DNA of 64,000 bases from an uncultured Eubacteriales bacterium (GCA_934486635.1 CAKSPZ010000002.1:124001-188000); one strand, 5' to 3'. Positions 16,372 to 25,616 are shown, counted from the stretch's first letter. Notes: generated by a model not told the origin, from the sequence alone. Made by a program: numbers and translations.

Positions 16372-17329
16372 CTTTTATGATGTCCTCTCCATTTTCAGGA
16401 ATAACCTTTAAAATTGATGCTATTGCTATTTCTATCATTGAATCATCTGGTTCTTTCGTTGTTATTCTTTGCATCCATAATCCCGGTGCTGCTATAGCCC
16501 TTGTGATAATATTATCATACTTTGAACATATTTTTATTAATTCATATCCTATTCCCACTAATAAAGGCACACATAAAAATCTTATAATTGTTCTAAAAAA
16601 AGCATTTTCCACTGGAATAAAAAATCCAATTATAATTCCTACAATTAACATTAGCATCAAAAAACTAGTGCCGCACCTTGGATGGAATCTGCTATGTTTT
16701 TTTACATTTTCCACAGTTAAATCTTCACCTGATTCATAGCAAAAAATAGTTTTGTGTTCTGCACCATGATACTGAAAAACACGTTTTATTTCATTTAATT
16801 GCGAACATAAGATTATGTATATCAAAAATATAACAATTTTCATTATACCTTCGGCAAATGACCTATAAAAATTATTTTCATTAAAACCTTGAATATATGC
16901 AAAAGTATTATTATATATAAAAGTAGGTAAAAACATAAACAAAAACAATGCTAAAACTACACCTAATACAGATGCAATAGAAACAATAATTTTAAATAAA
17001 TTATCGCCAAATTTTTCTTCCAAATACTTTGAAAATTTAGATTGTGATTCTTCATCATCTTCAAGTGCACCGGATTTTTCTGCAGAAATTTCCATTGCTT
17101 TTTTCCCAATGATAAGTGAGTCTATAAATCCAACTATACCTCTAATTAAGGGTAAAGAAAATAATTTTGATTTATCTTTTAAACAATTAACCTTTAACTC
17201 TTCTGTATCAATTTCACCGGTTTTAGTTCTCACTGAAATATAAGTTTTTTTTGGTCCTCTCATCATTATTCCTTCCATTAGGGCTTGTCCGCCAATGGAT
17301 GTTATTCTTTTTACTTTTTCTCTTGGCAT
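16358..17329 (-). CDS. DUF1385 (YqhQ-like) membrane protein
   Basis: About 323 residues. The N-terminal SIGGQALMEGIMMRGPKK and the central FQYHGAEHKTIFCYESGEDLTVENV with HSRFHPRCGTSFL are hallmarks of DUF1385. At least four membrane helices lie from about 110 to 275. The His and Cys residues suggest a metal site, but function is unknown. The start at 17329 is chosen because AAGGATG sits 8 bases upstream; ATG at 17338 is also possible. Confidence 0.88.
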   Translation of the reverse strand: MPREKVKRITSIGGQALMEGIMMRGPKKTYISVRTKTGEIDTEELKVNCLKDKSKLFSLPLIRGIVGFIDSLIIGKKAMEISAEKSGALEDDEESQSKFSKYLEEKFGDNLFKIIVSIASVLGVVLALFLFMFLPTFIYNNTFAYIQGFNENNFYRSFAEGIMKIVIFLIYIILCSQLNEIKRVFQYHGAEHKTIFCYESGEDLTVENVKKHSRFHPRCGTSFLMLMLIVGIIIGFFIPVENAFFRTIIRFLCVPLLVGIGYELIKICSKYDNIITRAIAAPGLWMQRITTKEPDDSMIEIAIASILKVIPENGEDIIKDDIK

Positions 17330-17347
17330 TGATATCATCCTTTTCTA

Positions 17348-18769
17348 TTAATTTTCATTTTGTGTTTTTATTATAGGTATCGTCACTGTAACGATTGTTC
17401 CTACATTCTCTTCACTAGCTATGTCCAAGTTTCCAGAATGCAGTTGTATAATTTCATTGGCAACTGCTAATCCAATTCCTGAACCTTTTTGCGTAGTGTT
17501 TGCTTTATAGAATTTATCCTTAACATAAGGTAAATGTTCTGCCGGTATTCCACATCCCGTATCACTAACAACTATATAAATAAATCCTGCAGCTTCTTTT
17601 ATTTTAACTGTAACTGTTCCTCCATTGGGAGTATACTTTAAAGCATTATCTATTATATTAATAAAAACTTGCCTTAAGCGATTTTTATCTCCTAATACTG
17701 GTGATAATATTGGTGGTTCAGAATATATTAATTCTTTATGTTCTGAAGCTGCTCTATCTTTGAACATATAAACCGCTTCACTAATTTCAGCTAAAATATC
17801 TATTTTTTCCAAAGTCAAAACCATTTTTCCACATTGCATCCTGGAAAAGTCAAGTAATTCTTCAACTAATCCACAAAGACGTTCTGATTCATGAATTATA
17901 ACCTTTAGACCGCGCTTATTCATCTCAAAATCCTTTTCTTCACCCAGTTCAATTGTTTCTGCCCAACCCTTTATAGCTGTTAATGGTGTTCTTAATTCAT
18001 GCGATATTGATGAAATGAATTCATTTTTTACTTTTTCGGATTCTCCTAATTTTCTTGCCATGTAATTAACAGTATCACAAAGCTCCCCAACTTCATCATC
18101 ATAAGTTTTATCTATTCTGGCATTAAAGTCCCCTAAAGCTATTTTTCTTGCAGTTTTTCCAATTTCTCTTATTGGATTTACAATTGAATTAATAAAGTAA
18201 GCACTTGACATAATTACAAAAAATAAAATTGCAAGACCTACAGTTATGCAGCCCACCGTTAACCAAAATATAGTGTTATCGACTGATTTTAGTGAAACCA
18301 CATATTTTAATGCACCAATATATTCTCCGTCACTGTTATAAATAGCCCTTGTTTGTGACATTACATTTTCCCCTGAAGCGTTTTTCCCTGTATACAATCC
18401 TATATGGTTTTCTGAATTTTTAGCCATATTATAGTCACTCATTTGATTATAATTTTCAGGAAAAAAACCTGTAGATGTAAGTATAGGCTCATCACTGTTA
18501 TTAAAAGCTATAACTTCCATCAAATTTTTATCTTCAAAATCTGAAACATATAATTTTGACTTTACAATAAAATCTTTTTCTGAATCTTCTTTATACCCCG
18601 GAAAAACATTTACAAGACTAGCTGATTTATTATTTATAGTTTGTTGTACACCGTTATAAAAGAACTCATGAATAAAAAGCGCTAGTCCAAATTCTATAGC
18701 TACTAAAATAACTAATATCATTCCAAGGCTATTTAAAAGCCATCGTTTAGTTATTCCTCTTATTGCCAT
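17348..18769 (-). CDS. Sensor histidine kinase
   Basis: 473 residues: membrane helix (about 12-34), an extracellular PDC-like sensor region (about 35-165), a second helix (about 168-192), HAMP, a HisKA domain with phospho-acceptor in SHELRTPLTAIKGW, and HATPase with NIIDNALKYTPNGG, DTGCGIP and GSGIGLAVA. It follows its response regulator and the FG-GAP lipoprotein, which may supply the extracellular signal. GAGGAGAG precedes the ATG. Confidence 0.93.
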   Translation of the reverse strand: MAIRGITKRWLLNSLGMILVILVAIEFGLALFIHEFFYNGVQQTINNKSASLVNVFPGYKEDSEKDFIVKSKLYVSDFEDKNLMEVIAFNNSDEPILTSTGFFPENYNQMSDYNMAKNSENHIGLYTGKNASGENVMSQTRAIYNSDGEYIGALKYVVSLKSVDNTIFWLTVGCITVGLAILFFVIMSSAYFINSIVNPIREIGKTARKIALGDFNARIDKTYDDEVGELCDTVNYMARKLGESEKVKNEFISSISHELRTPLTAIKGWAETIELGEEKDFEMNKRGLKVIIHESERLCGLVEELLDFSRMQCGKMVLTLEKIDILAEISEAVYMFKDRAASEHKELIYSEPPILSPVLGDKNRLRQVFINIIDNALKYTPNGGTVTVKIKEAAGFIYIVVSDTGCGIPAEHLPYVKDKFYKANTTQKGSGIGLAVANEIIQLHSGNLDIASEENVGTIVTVTIPIIKTQNEN

Positions 18770-18807
18770 ACTCTCTCCTCTTCCCCTAACAGAATATTAA
18801 AAAGAAT

Positions 18808-19506
18808 TTACGCTTCCCACTTATATCCAAGCCCCCATACCGTCAATATATGTTTTGGTATAGATGGTTCATCTTCTACTTTCATTCTAAGACGCCTTAT
18901 GTTAACATCAACTATTTTTTCTTCTCCATAATAATCCTCGCCCCATACATGGTTTAAAATATCTGTTCTGCTAAGTGCTGTACTTGGGTTAGAAAAGAAA
19001 TATTCCATAATTTGAAATTCAACTTGTGTTAACTCAACTAAAACTCCTCTTTTTAATAAAGTTCTGTTACGCATATTTAAGATAAAATCACCTGATTTTA
19101 TTTCTTCTTTGAACTTATTTTCTGAACGCATTTGTGCTATGGCAACTCTGCGATAGACTGCATCAACTCTTGCTACTAATTCAGACGGACTGAATGGTTT
19201 AGTTACATAATCATCTGCCCCAATCATAAGACCTGTTATTTTATCCATTTCTTGTGTTTTAGCTGTCAACATAATTATTCCTATTTCGTTGCTCTGTTTT
19301 CTAAGCTCTTTACACACAGATATCCCATCTATTCCGGGCATCATTATATCAAGCACTGCCATATCAAAATCCGGACTGTTAGAATATATCTCTAAAGCTT
19401 TTTCTCCGCAATCTGCTTCTACAACCTCATAACCTGCCCTTTGCAAATTAATAACAACAAATTCTCGAATTGCAGCTTCATCTTCTACTACTAAAATCTT
19501 TTTCAT
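18808..19506 (-). CDS. OmpR/PhoB-family response regulator
   Basis: Receiver domain with acidic pocket EDE, phospho-acceptor Asp53 in VLDIMMPG, and the Lys of VTKPFSP; then a winged-helix DNA-binding domain ending HILTVWGLGYKWEA. It lies 38 bases upstream of its kinase. The start at 19506 is conserved MKKILVVEDE. The strong SD (GAGGAGG) is 31 bases upstream with a hairpin between; a GTG at 19518 is in frame but also too far from the SD. Confidence 0.92.
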   Translation of the reverse strand: MKKILVVEDEAAIREFVVINLQRAGYEVVEADCGEKALEIYSNSPDFDMAVLDIMMPGIDGISVCKELRKQSNEIGIIMLTAKTQEMDKITGLMIGADDYVTKPFSPSELVARVDAVYRRVAIAQMRSENKFKEEIKSGDFILNMRNRTLLKRGVLVELTQVEFQIMEYFFSNPSTALSRTDILNHVWGEDYYGEEKIVDVNIRRLRMKVEDEPSIPKHILTVWGLGYKWEA

Positions 19507-19513
19507 AATAATT

Positions 19514-19544
19514 AGCACATAAAGTTATATGCACTTACCTCCTC
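19514..19544 (-). promoter_or_regulatory. SD-hairpin-start arrangement, response regulator
   Basis: SD GAGGAGG (19538-19544), then AGTGCATA / TATGTGCT (8 bp, two G-U pairs, loop TAACTT; 19514-19535), then 7 bases and the ATG at 19506. Folding leaves 9 bases between SD and ATG. Confidence 0.5.
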
Positions 19545-19547
19545 ATT

Positions 19548-20909
19548 TTAAATTACTTTAAAATTACTTATTAAGTCATTTTCAGAAATTAAAAGTTCAG
19601 TATCATTAACTAAAATTTCTGCAGTATAAACTTTATTATTTTCTTTTTGTAAGACAATGTATCTGTCCTTGTCGGAGACTTCATTATATTCTTTTTCTGA
19701 AAAAGTATGAATATTTAAAATATTTCTACCTTTTACTTCATTCCCATCATCATTGACTTGTTCAAATATCCTCATTGTTCTTGTATTTAAGTCATATCCT
19801 AATTTTATTTTATAAAGTCCCTGTTTAGTTTGTTTCCATTTTTCTGGAACTACAAAAATATATGAATCCTTTTCATTCATTATAATGCTGTTAACATATT
19901 CTGGAAGAAATGTAGTCGTGTTATATTTAAACCAAGACAGTATATATACTATGTTATCATCTGAGTCGTCCTGTGACAATTCCAATTTAGGAATTTCTAT
20001 TATCCCATCATTATTTATATCGTTAGATTGAATAACACTATCTCTCATAAAAGTTTCTGAATGCAAAGTATTTTTATTGCATAATGGTGCCATTAACTTT
20101 TGAGACTCACTATCCCAATATACTATTTCTGTAATATTTTTTTGTTTTCCTGTAATTGATTCTATTACTGCACCTTTTTGTTTTTCATCTATATTTCCAA
20201 ATTTAATATTATTATATTTAATAACAGTTGAATCCATTAAAGCTGTATCTAATAAATCAAAGTTTTGATTTTCATCATTAAACTTAATAAGCCTTGCTTT
20301 TGCTGTCCTATCGCTATTATTGCTACTTGTATCATCACGCTTACTTACAGATAAAGTTAAAATCTCAGCTTTACCATCAGAATCAAAGTCATTTACAGTA
20401 ATATCTGAGTATGTTTCGTTTGGGTACAAAACATTATAGTCATCATTATCTAATAAAATTATCATTAATTCTTTATTATAATTGGTATAACCAGTCCAAC
20501 CCAAAACAATATCATCTTTTCCATTGTTATTTATATCTCCGAAACACACCTTATCAAGGTCTGTATTTTGTGAACTAATGGTTTTAATTACTTTCCATCC
20601 ATTATTTACTTTATCAATTATCATTATATAAGTTTGAGTATCCTGGTTAGTTAATTGATAAACTGCTATTGCCTCATCTTCTTTATCCCCATCAATATCA
20701 TGCATTATAATAGCAGAACGATACTCACCATTTTGAGGATACTTAAAAATAATATCAGAGCCTACTGTTTTTTCTATTAATGATTGTATTTCGGCCATTT
20801 CCCCAGTAGCTTTTGGTGGATGCATTAAATTACTTGTTTCAAAATTATTAAAAGAGCAGCCCGAAAGAAAAAGCATCATAAATGCTATGATAAAGAACAG
20901 TTTTTTCAT
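19548..20909 (-). CDS. Lipoprotein with FG-GAP/VCBS-like calcium repeats
   Basis: 453 residues. A lipoprotein signal ends in LSGC (Cys at about 18). At least four acidic loops follow the pattern D-x-D/N-x-D/N-G (DIDGDKEDEAI, DINNNGKDDIVLGW, DFDSDGKAEIL, DINNDGIIEI), as in FG-GAP or VCBS beta-propeller repeats that bind Ca2+. It is anchored outside the membrane and immediately precedes a two-component pair, so it may be a sensor accessory. No enzyme motif is seen. Confidence 0.82.
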   Translation of the reverse strand: MKKLFFIIAFMMLFLSGCSFNNFETSNLMHPPKATGEMAEIQSLIEKTVGSDIIFKYPQNGEYRSAIIMHDIDGDKEDEAIAVYQLTNQDTQTYIMIIDKVNNGWKVIKTISSQNTDLDKVCFGDINNNGKDDIVLGWTGYTNYNKELMIILLDNDDYNVLYPNETYSDITVNDFDSDGKAEILTLSVSKRDDTSSNNSDRTAKARLIKFNDENQNFDLLDTALMDSTVIKYNNIKFGNIDEKQKGAVIESITGKQKNITEIVYWDSESQKLMAPLCNKNTLHSETFMRDSVIQSNDINNDGIIEIPKLELSQDDSDDNIVYILSWFKYNTTTFLPEYVNSIIMNEKDSYIFVVPEKWKQTKQGLYKIKLGYDLNTRTMRIFEQVNDDGNEVKGRNILNIHTFSEKEYNEVSDKDRYIVLQKENNKVYTAEILVNDTELLISENDLISNFKVI

Positions 20910-20929
20910 ATTTTTGTCCCTTTCCGGTT

Positions 20930-21580
20930 TTATTTTAGTTTTGCAATTAAAAATTTTATATTTATGCCTTGCTCGCTAAACATTTTTTCATGTTCAGTAA
21001 TTATATTATCAGTATAATCTGAATTATGTAAATCTCTGGTTATATAAGTAATTTCAAATCCATTATTGTTCATATAATTAATAGTATCTTCAAATAAATT
21101 ATCATCATCTGTCTTAAAAAATATTTCACCGTTTTTACTTAAAAATTGCTTATAATTTAAAAGTTGTTTGGGATAAGTTAATCTTCTTTTTTGATGTTTC
21201 TTTTTAGGCCACGGGTTACAAAAGTTTATATATATTCTGCTAATTAAATCTTCTTCACCCAAGATATTATTTATTTGTTCTATATTATAAGCTGTTAAAA
21301 GCACATTACTTATCGCTTTATTTTCATATTGTTTTTCAATATTTCTTTTAGCCAAAACTAAAACTTCACTTTTTATATCCACTGCAATAAAATTTACTTC
21401 TGGCGTTTTGCTTGCCAATTCCGCAATAAATAACCCTTTTCCACAGCCTAATTCCAAACAAATTGGTTGTTTTATTGAAAAGCAATCATTCCATTTATTT
21501 TTATTTAAAATAGGATTATCAATAAAAAAATCACACGCAGCAAGTTCTGGTCTCGCCCAAGGTTTTCTTCTAATTCTCAT
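20930..21580 (-). CDS. trmB: tRNA (guanine-N7-)-methyltransferase
   Basis: About 216 residues. TrmB makes m7G46 in tRNA. The start MRIRRKPWARPEL is typical; the SAM motif is LELGCGKGLFIAELA and the catalytic region NFCNPWPKKKHQKRRL. A TTG directly before the ATG is an alternative start. The SD (GGGAGG) is more than 40 bases upstream with a hairpin in between. First gene of the leftward cluster that continues to the TrkA pair. Confidence 0.94.
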   Translation of the reverse strand: MRIRRKPWARPELAACDFFIDNPILNKNKWNDCFSIKQPICLELGCGKGLFIAELASKTPEVNFIAVDIKSEVLVLAKRNIEKQYENKAISNVLLTAYNIEQINNILGEEDLISRIYINFCNPWPKKKHQKRRLTYPKQLLNYKQFLSKNGEIFFKTDDDNLFEDTINYMNNNGFEITYITRDLHNSDYTDNIITEHEKMFSEQGINIKFLIAKLK

Positions 21581-21587
21581 CAATTTA

Positions 21588-21629
21588 ATCAGTTACAAAT
21601 AAAAAACAATGTAACAGATATTACCTCCC
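21588..21629 (-). promoter_or_regulatory. SD-hairpin-start arrangement, trmB
   Basis: SD GGGAGG (21624-21629), then ATCTGTTACA / TGTAACTGAT (21588-21619; 9 pairs, one T-T mismatch, 12-base loop), then the start. Folding leaves 8 bases to the TTG (21583) or 11 to the ATG (21580). Confidence 0.45.
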
Positions 21630-21723
21630 TTTTTATAACTTTATAAAAGTTATTATAACATAATAAACAAAAAATTAATAGATGAAACTCAAATAATTAA
21701 TTATGAATTATGTCATCATACAT

Positions 21724-21763
21724 AAAAAACTGTTTACTCTAATAAAAGAATAAACAGTTTTTT
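21724..21763 (-). terminator. Terminator after the Ser/Thr/Pro-rich surface protein
   Basis: 13-bp stem AAAAAACTGTTTA (21724-21736) / TAAACAGTTTTTT (21751-21763), directly after the stop at 21767 on the minus strand. Confidence 0.75.
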
Positions 21764-21766
21764 ATT

Positions 21767-22612
21767 TTAAAATTTGTCGTGATAATATTTATCTGGTAAC
21801 AAATGTTTACTTTTTCTCTTACGTCTTTTTACTCCAGATATATTTTGTACTGGCACATCTTTATTACTTTTACCTTTTACCATAACAAAAATAACAATTG
21901 CAACTCCTAATAAAATGCAGCTCCAAGCTATTATTCCTGCAATACTTCCTGATTGAGAATTACTTTCATCTGCAGAAGTAGGTGAAGTTACCTCCGGAAA
22001 AGGAATTTCTGATGAATCTACTTCCGGTAAGTCTTCTGGTTTTTTTTCTGTCTCTTTCTTTTCATCTTGTTCCGTATCTTCTGTTGCATTTTCCGAAGCA
22101 ACATTTGAAGACTCTTTTTTATCTTCATTAGTAGAATTACTTACTTGAGGATTACTTTTTATTGGTTCTGCTTTTTTTTCATTTGGTGCCGTATGCTGTT
22201 GGGTAACATTTTTGCTTTCTTTTTTTTCAGGAGTTGGGGTACTAGGTGCTGGAGAAACATTATTATTTTGAGGAGGTGTTTCACTTGTTGTTTTTTCAGG
22301 AGAAGGAACTGTATTTGTTGGCTTTTTTGCAGCCACCCTTGAAGGTGAATCACTTGATGAATTTGTTGTATCGTTAACTATATTGGGTGAAGAAACTTGT
22401 GTTTTTGGTGAATTGTTAGATGAACCCTCACTTGAGTTAACTTTTGTAGAGTTTTGTTCCGATACCGTAGTCGATGAACTCTGCGAAGAAATTGAACTAT
22501 CATTATTTTGGGTAGTCTCTGCAAATACTACTGTGTTCATACTACTTATAGACATTATAAATAGTAATGTTACAAAAAATTTTGCTTTAAATATATTACA
22601 TTTATACTTCAT
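21767..22612 (-). CDS. Ser/Thr/Pro-rich single-pass surface protein
   Basis: 281 residues: signal peptide (about 1-31, VVFA-ETT), a long low-complexity region rich in Ser, Thr, Pro, Asn, Lys and Glu (about 32-220), one membrane helix (about 225-247, SIAGIIAWSCILLGVAIVIFV) and a basic cytosolic tail (VKRRKRKSKHLLPDKYY). There is no LPXTG motif. A wall-spanning stalk or anchor is plausible, but I recognise no family. The SD is separated from the ATG by a stable hairpin. Confidence 0.75.
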   Translation of the reverse strand: MKYKCNIFKAKFFVTLLFIMSISSMNTVVFAETTQNNDSSISSQSSSTTVSEQNSTKVNSSEGSSNNSPKTQVSSPNIVNDTTNSSSDSPSRVAAKKPTNTVPSPEKTTSETPPQNNNVSPAPSTPTPEKKESKNVTQQHTAPNEKKAEPIKSNPQVSNSTNEDKKESSNVASENATEDTEQDEKKETEKKPEDLPEVDSSEIPFPEVTSPTSADESNSQSGSIAGIIAWSCILLGVAIVIFVMVKGKSNKDVPVQNISGVKRRKRKSKHLLPDKYYHDKF

Positions 22613-22619
22613 TTACACA

Positions 22620-22665
22620 TGCACAATAACATAGCTATAAAATTTTATTGTGCAAACCTCCCTTT
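22620..22665 (-). promoter_or_regulatory. SD-hairpin-start arrangement, surface protein
   Basis: SD AAAGGGAGG (22657-22665), then a perfect 10-bp stem TGCACAATAA / TTATTGTGCA (22620-22654, 15-base loop), then 7 bases and the ATG at 22612. Folding leaves 9 bases between SD and ATG. Confidence 0.65.
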
Positions 22666-22773
22666 CACAGAAAAATATATTAAAAGCTCCCAAACAGATA
22701 TACACATTATATCATATTTGTCTTTAAAAGCAATACTATATTCTACTTTTTTATACATTTTTATTTATAAAAT

Positions 22774-23052
22774 TCATTGCTTTAGACATTTATTAATATT
22801 TTCTGACAAATTATTTGTGATATCACATATAAATGAAAAATCTAATTTATAAGTTCCACCCATAAACCTAAAGCCCACATAATGTCCTTCGTTTAAATCA
22901 TCCTTATATATAAACCATGGTTCATTGTCAGCAAAACCTATTTTACGTGTATTTTTCTCAGCTATGACAAAACCTGAAAGCAAAGTAAGTACCAATAATG
23001 TTGAAATAGTACTATACAAAATAGACCTAATTGATAATTTACACTTTTTCAT
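22774..23052 (-). CDS. Small exported or membrane-anchored protein, unknown
   Basis: 92 residues: an N-terminal signal or anchor (about 10-31, ILYSTISTLLVLTLLSGFVIA) and a short extracytoplasmic domain with aromatic residues (EPWFIYKDDLNEGHYVGFRF) and two late Cys. AGGATG precedes the ATG. It begins 27 bases after spoIIP and is probably cotranscribed with it. No family recognised. Confidence 0.65.
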   Translation of the reverse strand: MKKCKLSIRSILYSTISTLLVLTLLSGFVIAEKNTRKIGFADNEPWFIYKDDLNEGHYVGFRFMGGTYKLDFSFICDITNNLSENINKCLKQ

Positions 23053-23079
23053 TATTTATTCATCCTATTTTTTATAAAT

Positions 23080-24210
23080 TTATAATCCTTCAAAAACTTT
23101 AACAAGTGCGTCTCCTATCATACTCCCAGTATAAACAGCTTCTCCTAAAGTATTAACATCTGTTCCCACTTCTATTAATAAAGACGCATGTGTTTTACTC
23201 ATATTGTATTTAAACGGTCCAAAAAATAAAGCACGAGTCATTCCAGGGTACAAAGTCTCGGCATTCTTTTGAAGTCTTAAAGCCAATCTTAAATTATATT
23301 CCCAATCAGGAAAACCTAAAGTTCCGTCTGCATCACAACCGGTCATTATCATAATTTGTGCAGCTTTTTTGTCTCCAACTTTAAATGTCGGTTTAATTTT
23401 TCCACGTTCATTATTTCCTATAGTATCCCTATGAATATCAATAGTCACCTGAATTGATGGATGCTCTGACAAATTTTTGTCTATAGTTTGTGAACTTCTT
23501 TTATAAGAACCGTTAAAGCTTGGGGAATCATGACATGTAGTATCATGTATTGAACCTATTCCGGCTTTTTTTAAACTTTCACATATTGCATCTCCTACCC
23601 TTACCACACTATACAGTTTATTTTCTGTCCTAGGATAAAAACTTTCATAATAAAATCCTTGATCTTTATCCATATACGCTTCGCATGTATGGGTATGATA
23701 TATTAACACTTGTGGAGTTCCATCTTTTTTTATATTTATATCTGGTTTTTTATTTAATTCATCCGCTATATTAATATCTATACCAGACTTATTATTAACA
23801 TAAAAATTATCATATTTTATTCCTGTGTCACCAAAATGACTTTCAATAATTTTGAATGTATTTTCTCCTTCATTATGCGGAATTGTAAAATTGGTTATAT
23901 CATCACTTGTATTCGGCAATGAGACCTTTGTTGCAGTATTTTCATTTTTATCTATTTTTTTCTCAGTTTTTTTAAGCTTTAAGTCAATTATTTCGCTTAA
24001 ATTGCAATCTTTTACATTTATTTTTTCTTCATGTTCATTAATTTTTCCATCTGACATAATCAATCCCATAGATAATAGTTCAAACAAACCCATATTTCTT
24101 TGAGATAATTCTAATATTCTTATTCCAATACAAAAAATACAAGTTATAACTGAAGCAAATGCTATAGAATAAAATAAAAATTTTTTTAAATTTTTTGCAC
24201 ACATAAACAT
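23080..24210 (-). CDS. spoIIP: Stage II sporulation protein P
   Basis: 376 residues: one N-terminal membrane helix (about 10-33), a variable linker, and the SpoIIP amidase/lytic transglycosylase domain with zinc ligands in YHTHTCEAY and IDIHRD and the C-terminal EVGTDVNTLGEAVYTG. With SpoIID it thins septal peptidoglycan and drives forespore engulfment. It follows gpr by 64 bases, the gpr-spoIIP order known in Firmicutes. Confidence 0.95.
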   Translation of the reverse strand: MFMCAKNLKKFLFYSIAFASVITCIFCIGIRILELSQRNMGLFELLSMGLIMSDGKINEHEEKINVKDCNLSEIIDLKLKKTEKKIDKNENTATKVSLPNTSDDITNFTIPHNEGENTFKIIESHFGDTGIKYDNFYVNNKSGIDINIADELNKKPDINIKKDGTPQVLIYHTHTCEAYMDKDQGFYYESFYPRTENKLYSVVRVGDAICESLKKAGIGSIHDTTCHDSPSFNGSYKRSSQTIDKNLSEHPSIQVTIDIHRDTIGNNERGKIKPTFKVGDKKAAQIMIMTGCDADGTLGFPDWEYNLRLALRLQKNAETLYPGMTRALFFGPFKYNMSKTHASLLIEVGTDVNTLGEAVYTGSMIGDALVKVFEGL

Positions 24211-24274
24211 CCTTTTACCTCCAACTGTCCAAAACTTTTGAACCTGTAGTAAAATTATGCTTTTGAACTTTAAA

Positions 24275-25159
24275 TTATACCAATGACATTATATCTTTCA
24301 AAGAAAAATCCACTTGAAGTGCCGCATTTATAGACATAGCTAATAGTTTAGATGCTCTTTCTATTAATAAATCTATTTCTCTTGGTGTAACCATCATAGA
24401 CTCTCCTCTTGGATTTGTTTTTTCCTTTATTTTCAAATTTTCACTTTTCCCCATAGATTCTAAAATATCAGTTGCCATAGTTTGAGCATCTACCACTGTC
24501 GGTACTCCTATACTAATCACGGGAATTCCTATTGTTTCTTTATTGATTCCGGGTCTTTTGTTTCCTACTCCAGAACCTGGTGATATACCTGTATTAGAAA
24601 TCTGTATTGTAGTTCCTAATCTTTTCGACTCCATAGATGCAAGTGCATCTATAACAATAACCGCTACTGGTCTTATTTTTTTTATTATTCCTTCAATAAC
24701 TTCTACTACATCCATGCCGGTTTGTCCCAATACTCCAGGTGCTATACTTGCCACAGGCCTTAATGCTTCTAATCCCGTTGACCGTGCTATTTCGCCCGTT
24801 ATATGTCTTGTTGCTAAAATATCCTTTATAGTTTGTGGACCCAATGCATCCGGAGTAATATTGGAATTACCTAACCCTACTACAAAAACCAGCCCTTTAT
24901 TAGGTAACAAACGTCTTATTTGTTTAGAGATAATTTCTACCTTATCTTCAATATCTCTGTAATTATCCGTTAACGTTGGTAATGATATTGTAATATATTC
25001 ACCTTTTTGCTTTCCTATAGATTTAGAAGCTTCATCTGTCTCTATAGTTACTTTATTTATTTCTAATTCATTTATTATCTCACTTTTTTGTGTTATTCCT
25101 TTACTCTGTTCATTTGATAACTTCACAGCTTCTAACGCTAAGTCTGTTCTAAAATTCAT
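24275..25159 (-). CDS. gpr: Spore germination protease
   Basis: 294 residues. GPR is an aspartate-type protease that degrades small acid-soluble spore proteins at germination. Seen are the N-terminal RTDLALEA, VGLGNSNITPDALGP, IAPGVLGQTGMDVVEVIEG, and VIDALASMES / NTGISPGSGVGN. It is shorter than the Bacillus enzyme and has a brief propeptide. AAGGGG precedes the ATG. A spaced GAATA and CAATAATA upstream could be a forespore promoter, but the match is poor. Confidence 0.94.
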   Translation of the reverse strand: MNFRTDLALEAVKLSNEQSKGITQKSEIINELEINKVTIETDEASKSIGKQKGEYITISLPTLTDNYRDIEDKVEIISKQIRRLLPNKGLVFVVGLGNSNITPDALGPQTIKDILATRHITGEIARSTGLEALRPVASIAPGVLGQTGMDVVEVIEGIIKKIRPVAVIVIDALASMESKRLGTTIQISNTGISPGSGVGNKRPGINKETIGIPVISIGVPTVVDAQTMATDILESMGKSENLKIKEKTNPRGESMMVTPREIDLLIERASKLLAMSINAALQVDFSLKDIMSLV

Positions 25160-25352
25160 TTTTATTTTTCCCCTTTTTATTATACTTTCTAGTATTATTG
25201 GTCTTCCTTTTAATTTGTATTCACCCTATTAATTTCAATTGTAATAAAATATTTTTTATATTATTTATTAAAAAATCCAAAATCTCTTGATTTTCTCCGC
25301 GTTTAATGTTATTATAAATTGTAATTGGCAAATTATAAAAGGAGGTGCTCTA

Positions 25353-25616
25353 ATGCCTAATATTAAATCTGCAAAAAAGCGTGTTAAAGTTATCGCAACT
25401 AAAACCGCTCAAAATAAAGCTTATAATTCTGCTTTAAAAACTGCCATCAAAAAAGCATCTGTTGCTATCGACACTAATGCTGCCGATAAAGTTGATGTTG
25501 TGCGTCTCGCTGTTAAGAAAATCGACCAAGCAGAATCTAAAGGTATCCTTCATAAGAATACCGCTTCTAGAAAAAAATCTGCTCTTGTTCGTAAATTAAA
25601 TGTTGTTTCAGCATAA
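25353..25616 (+). CDS. rpsT: 30S ribosomal protein S20
   Basis: 87 residues, usual length, beginning MPNIKSAKKRVKV and ending in a Lys-rich tail. S20 binds 16S rRNA early in 30S assembly. The start at 25353 follows AAAGGAGGTG by 7 bases; the frame extends upstream but without support. Divergent from gpr. Confidence 0.96.
   Translation: MPNIKSAKKRVKVIATKTAQNKAYNSALKTAIKKASVAIDTNAADKVDVVRLAVKKIDQAESKGILHKNTASRKKSALVRKLNVVSA

Noticed and set aside
19490..19534. An 18-codon leader peptide from a GTG right after the response-regulator SD
   Set aside because: The GTG is only 3 bases from the SD and the frame has no notable codon content; SD-hairpin bridging is simpler.
22145..22353. Open frames in the low-complexity part of the surface protein
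   Set aside because: Repetitive Ser/Thr/Lys codons leave all frames open; only the minus-strand frame with signal peptide and membrane helix is coherent.
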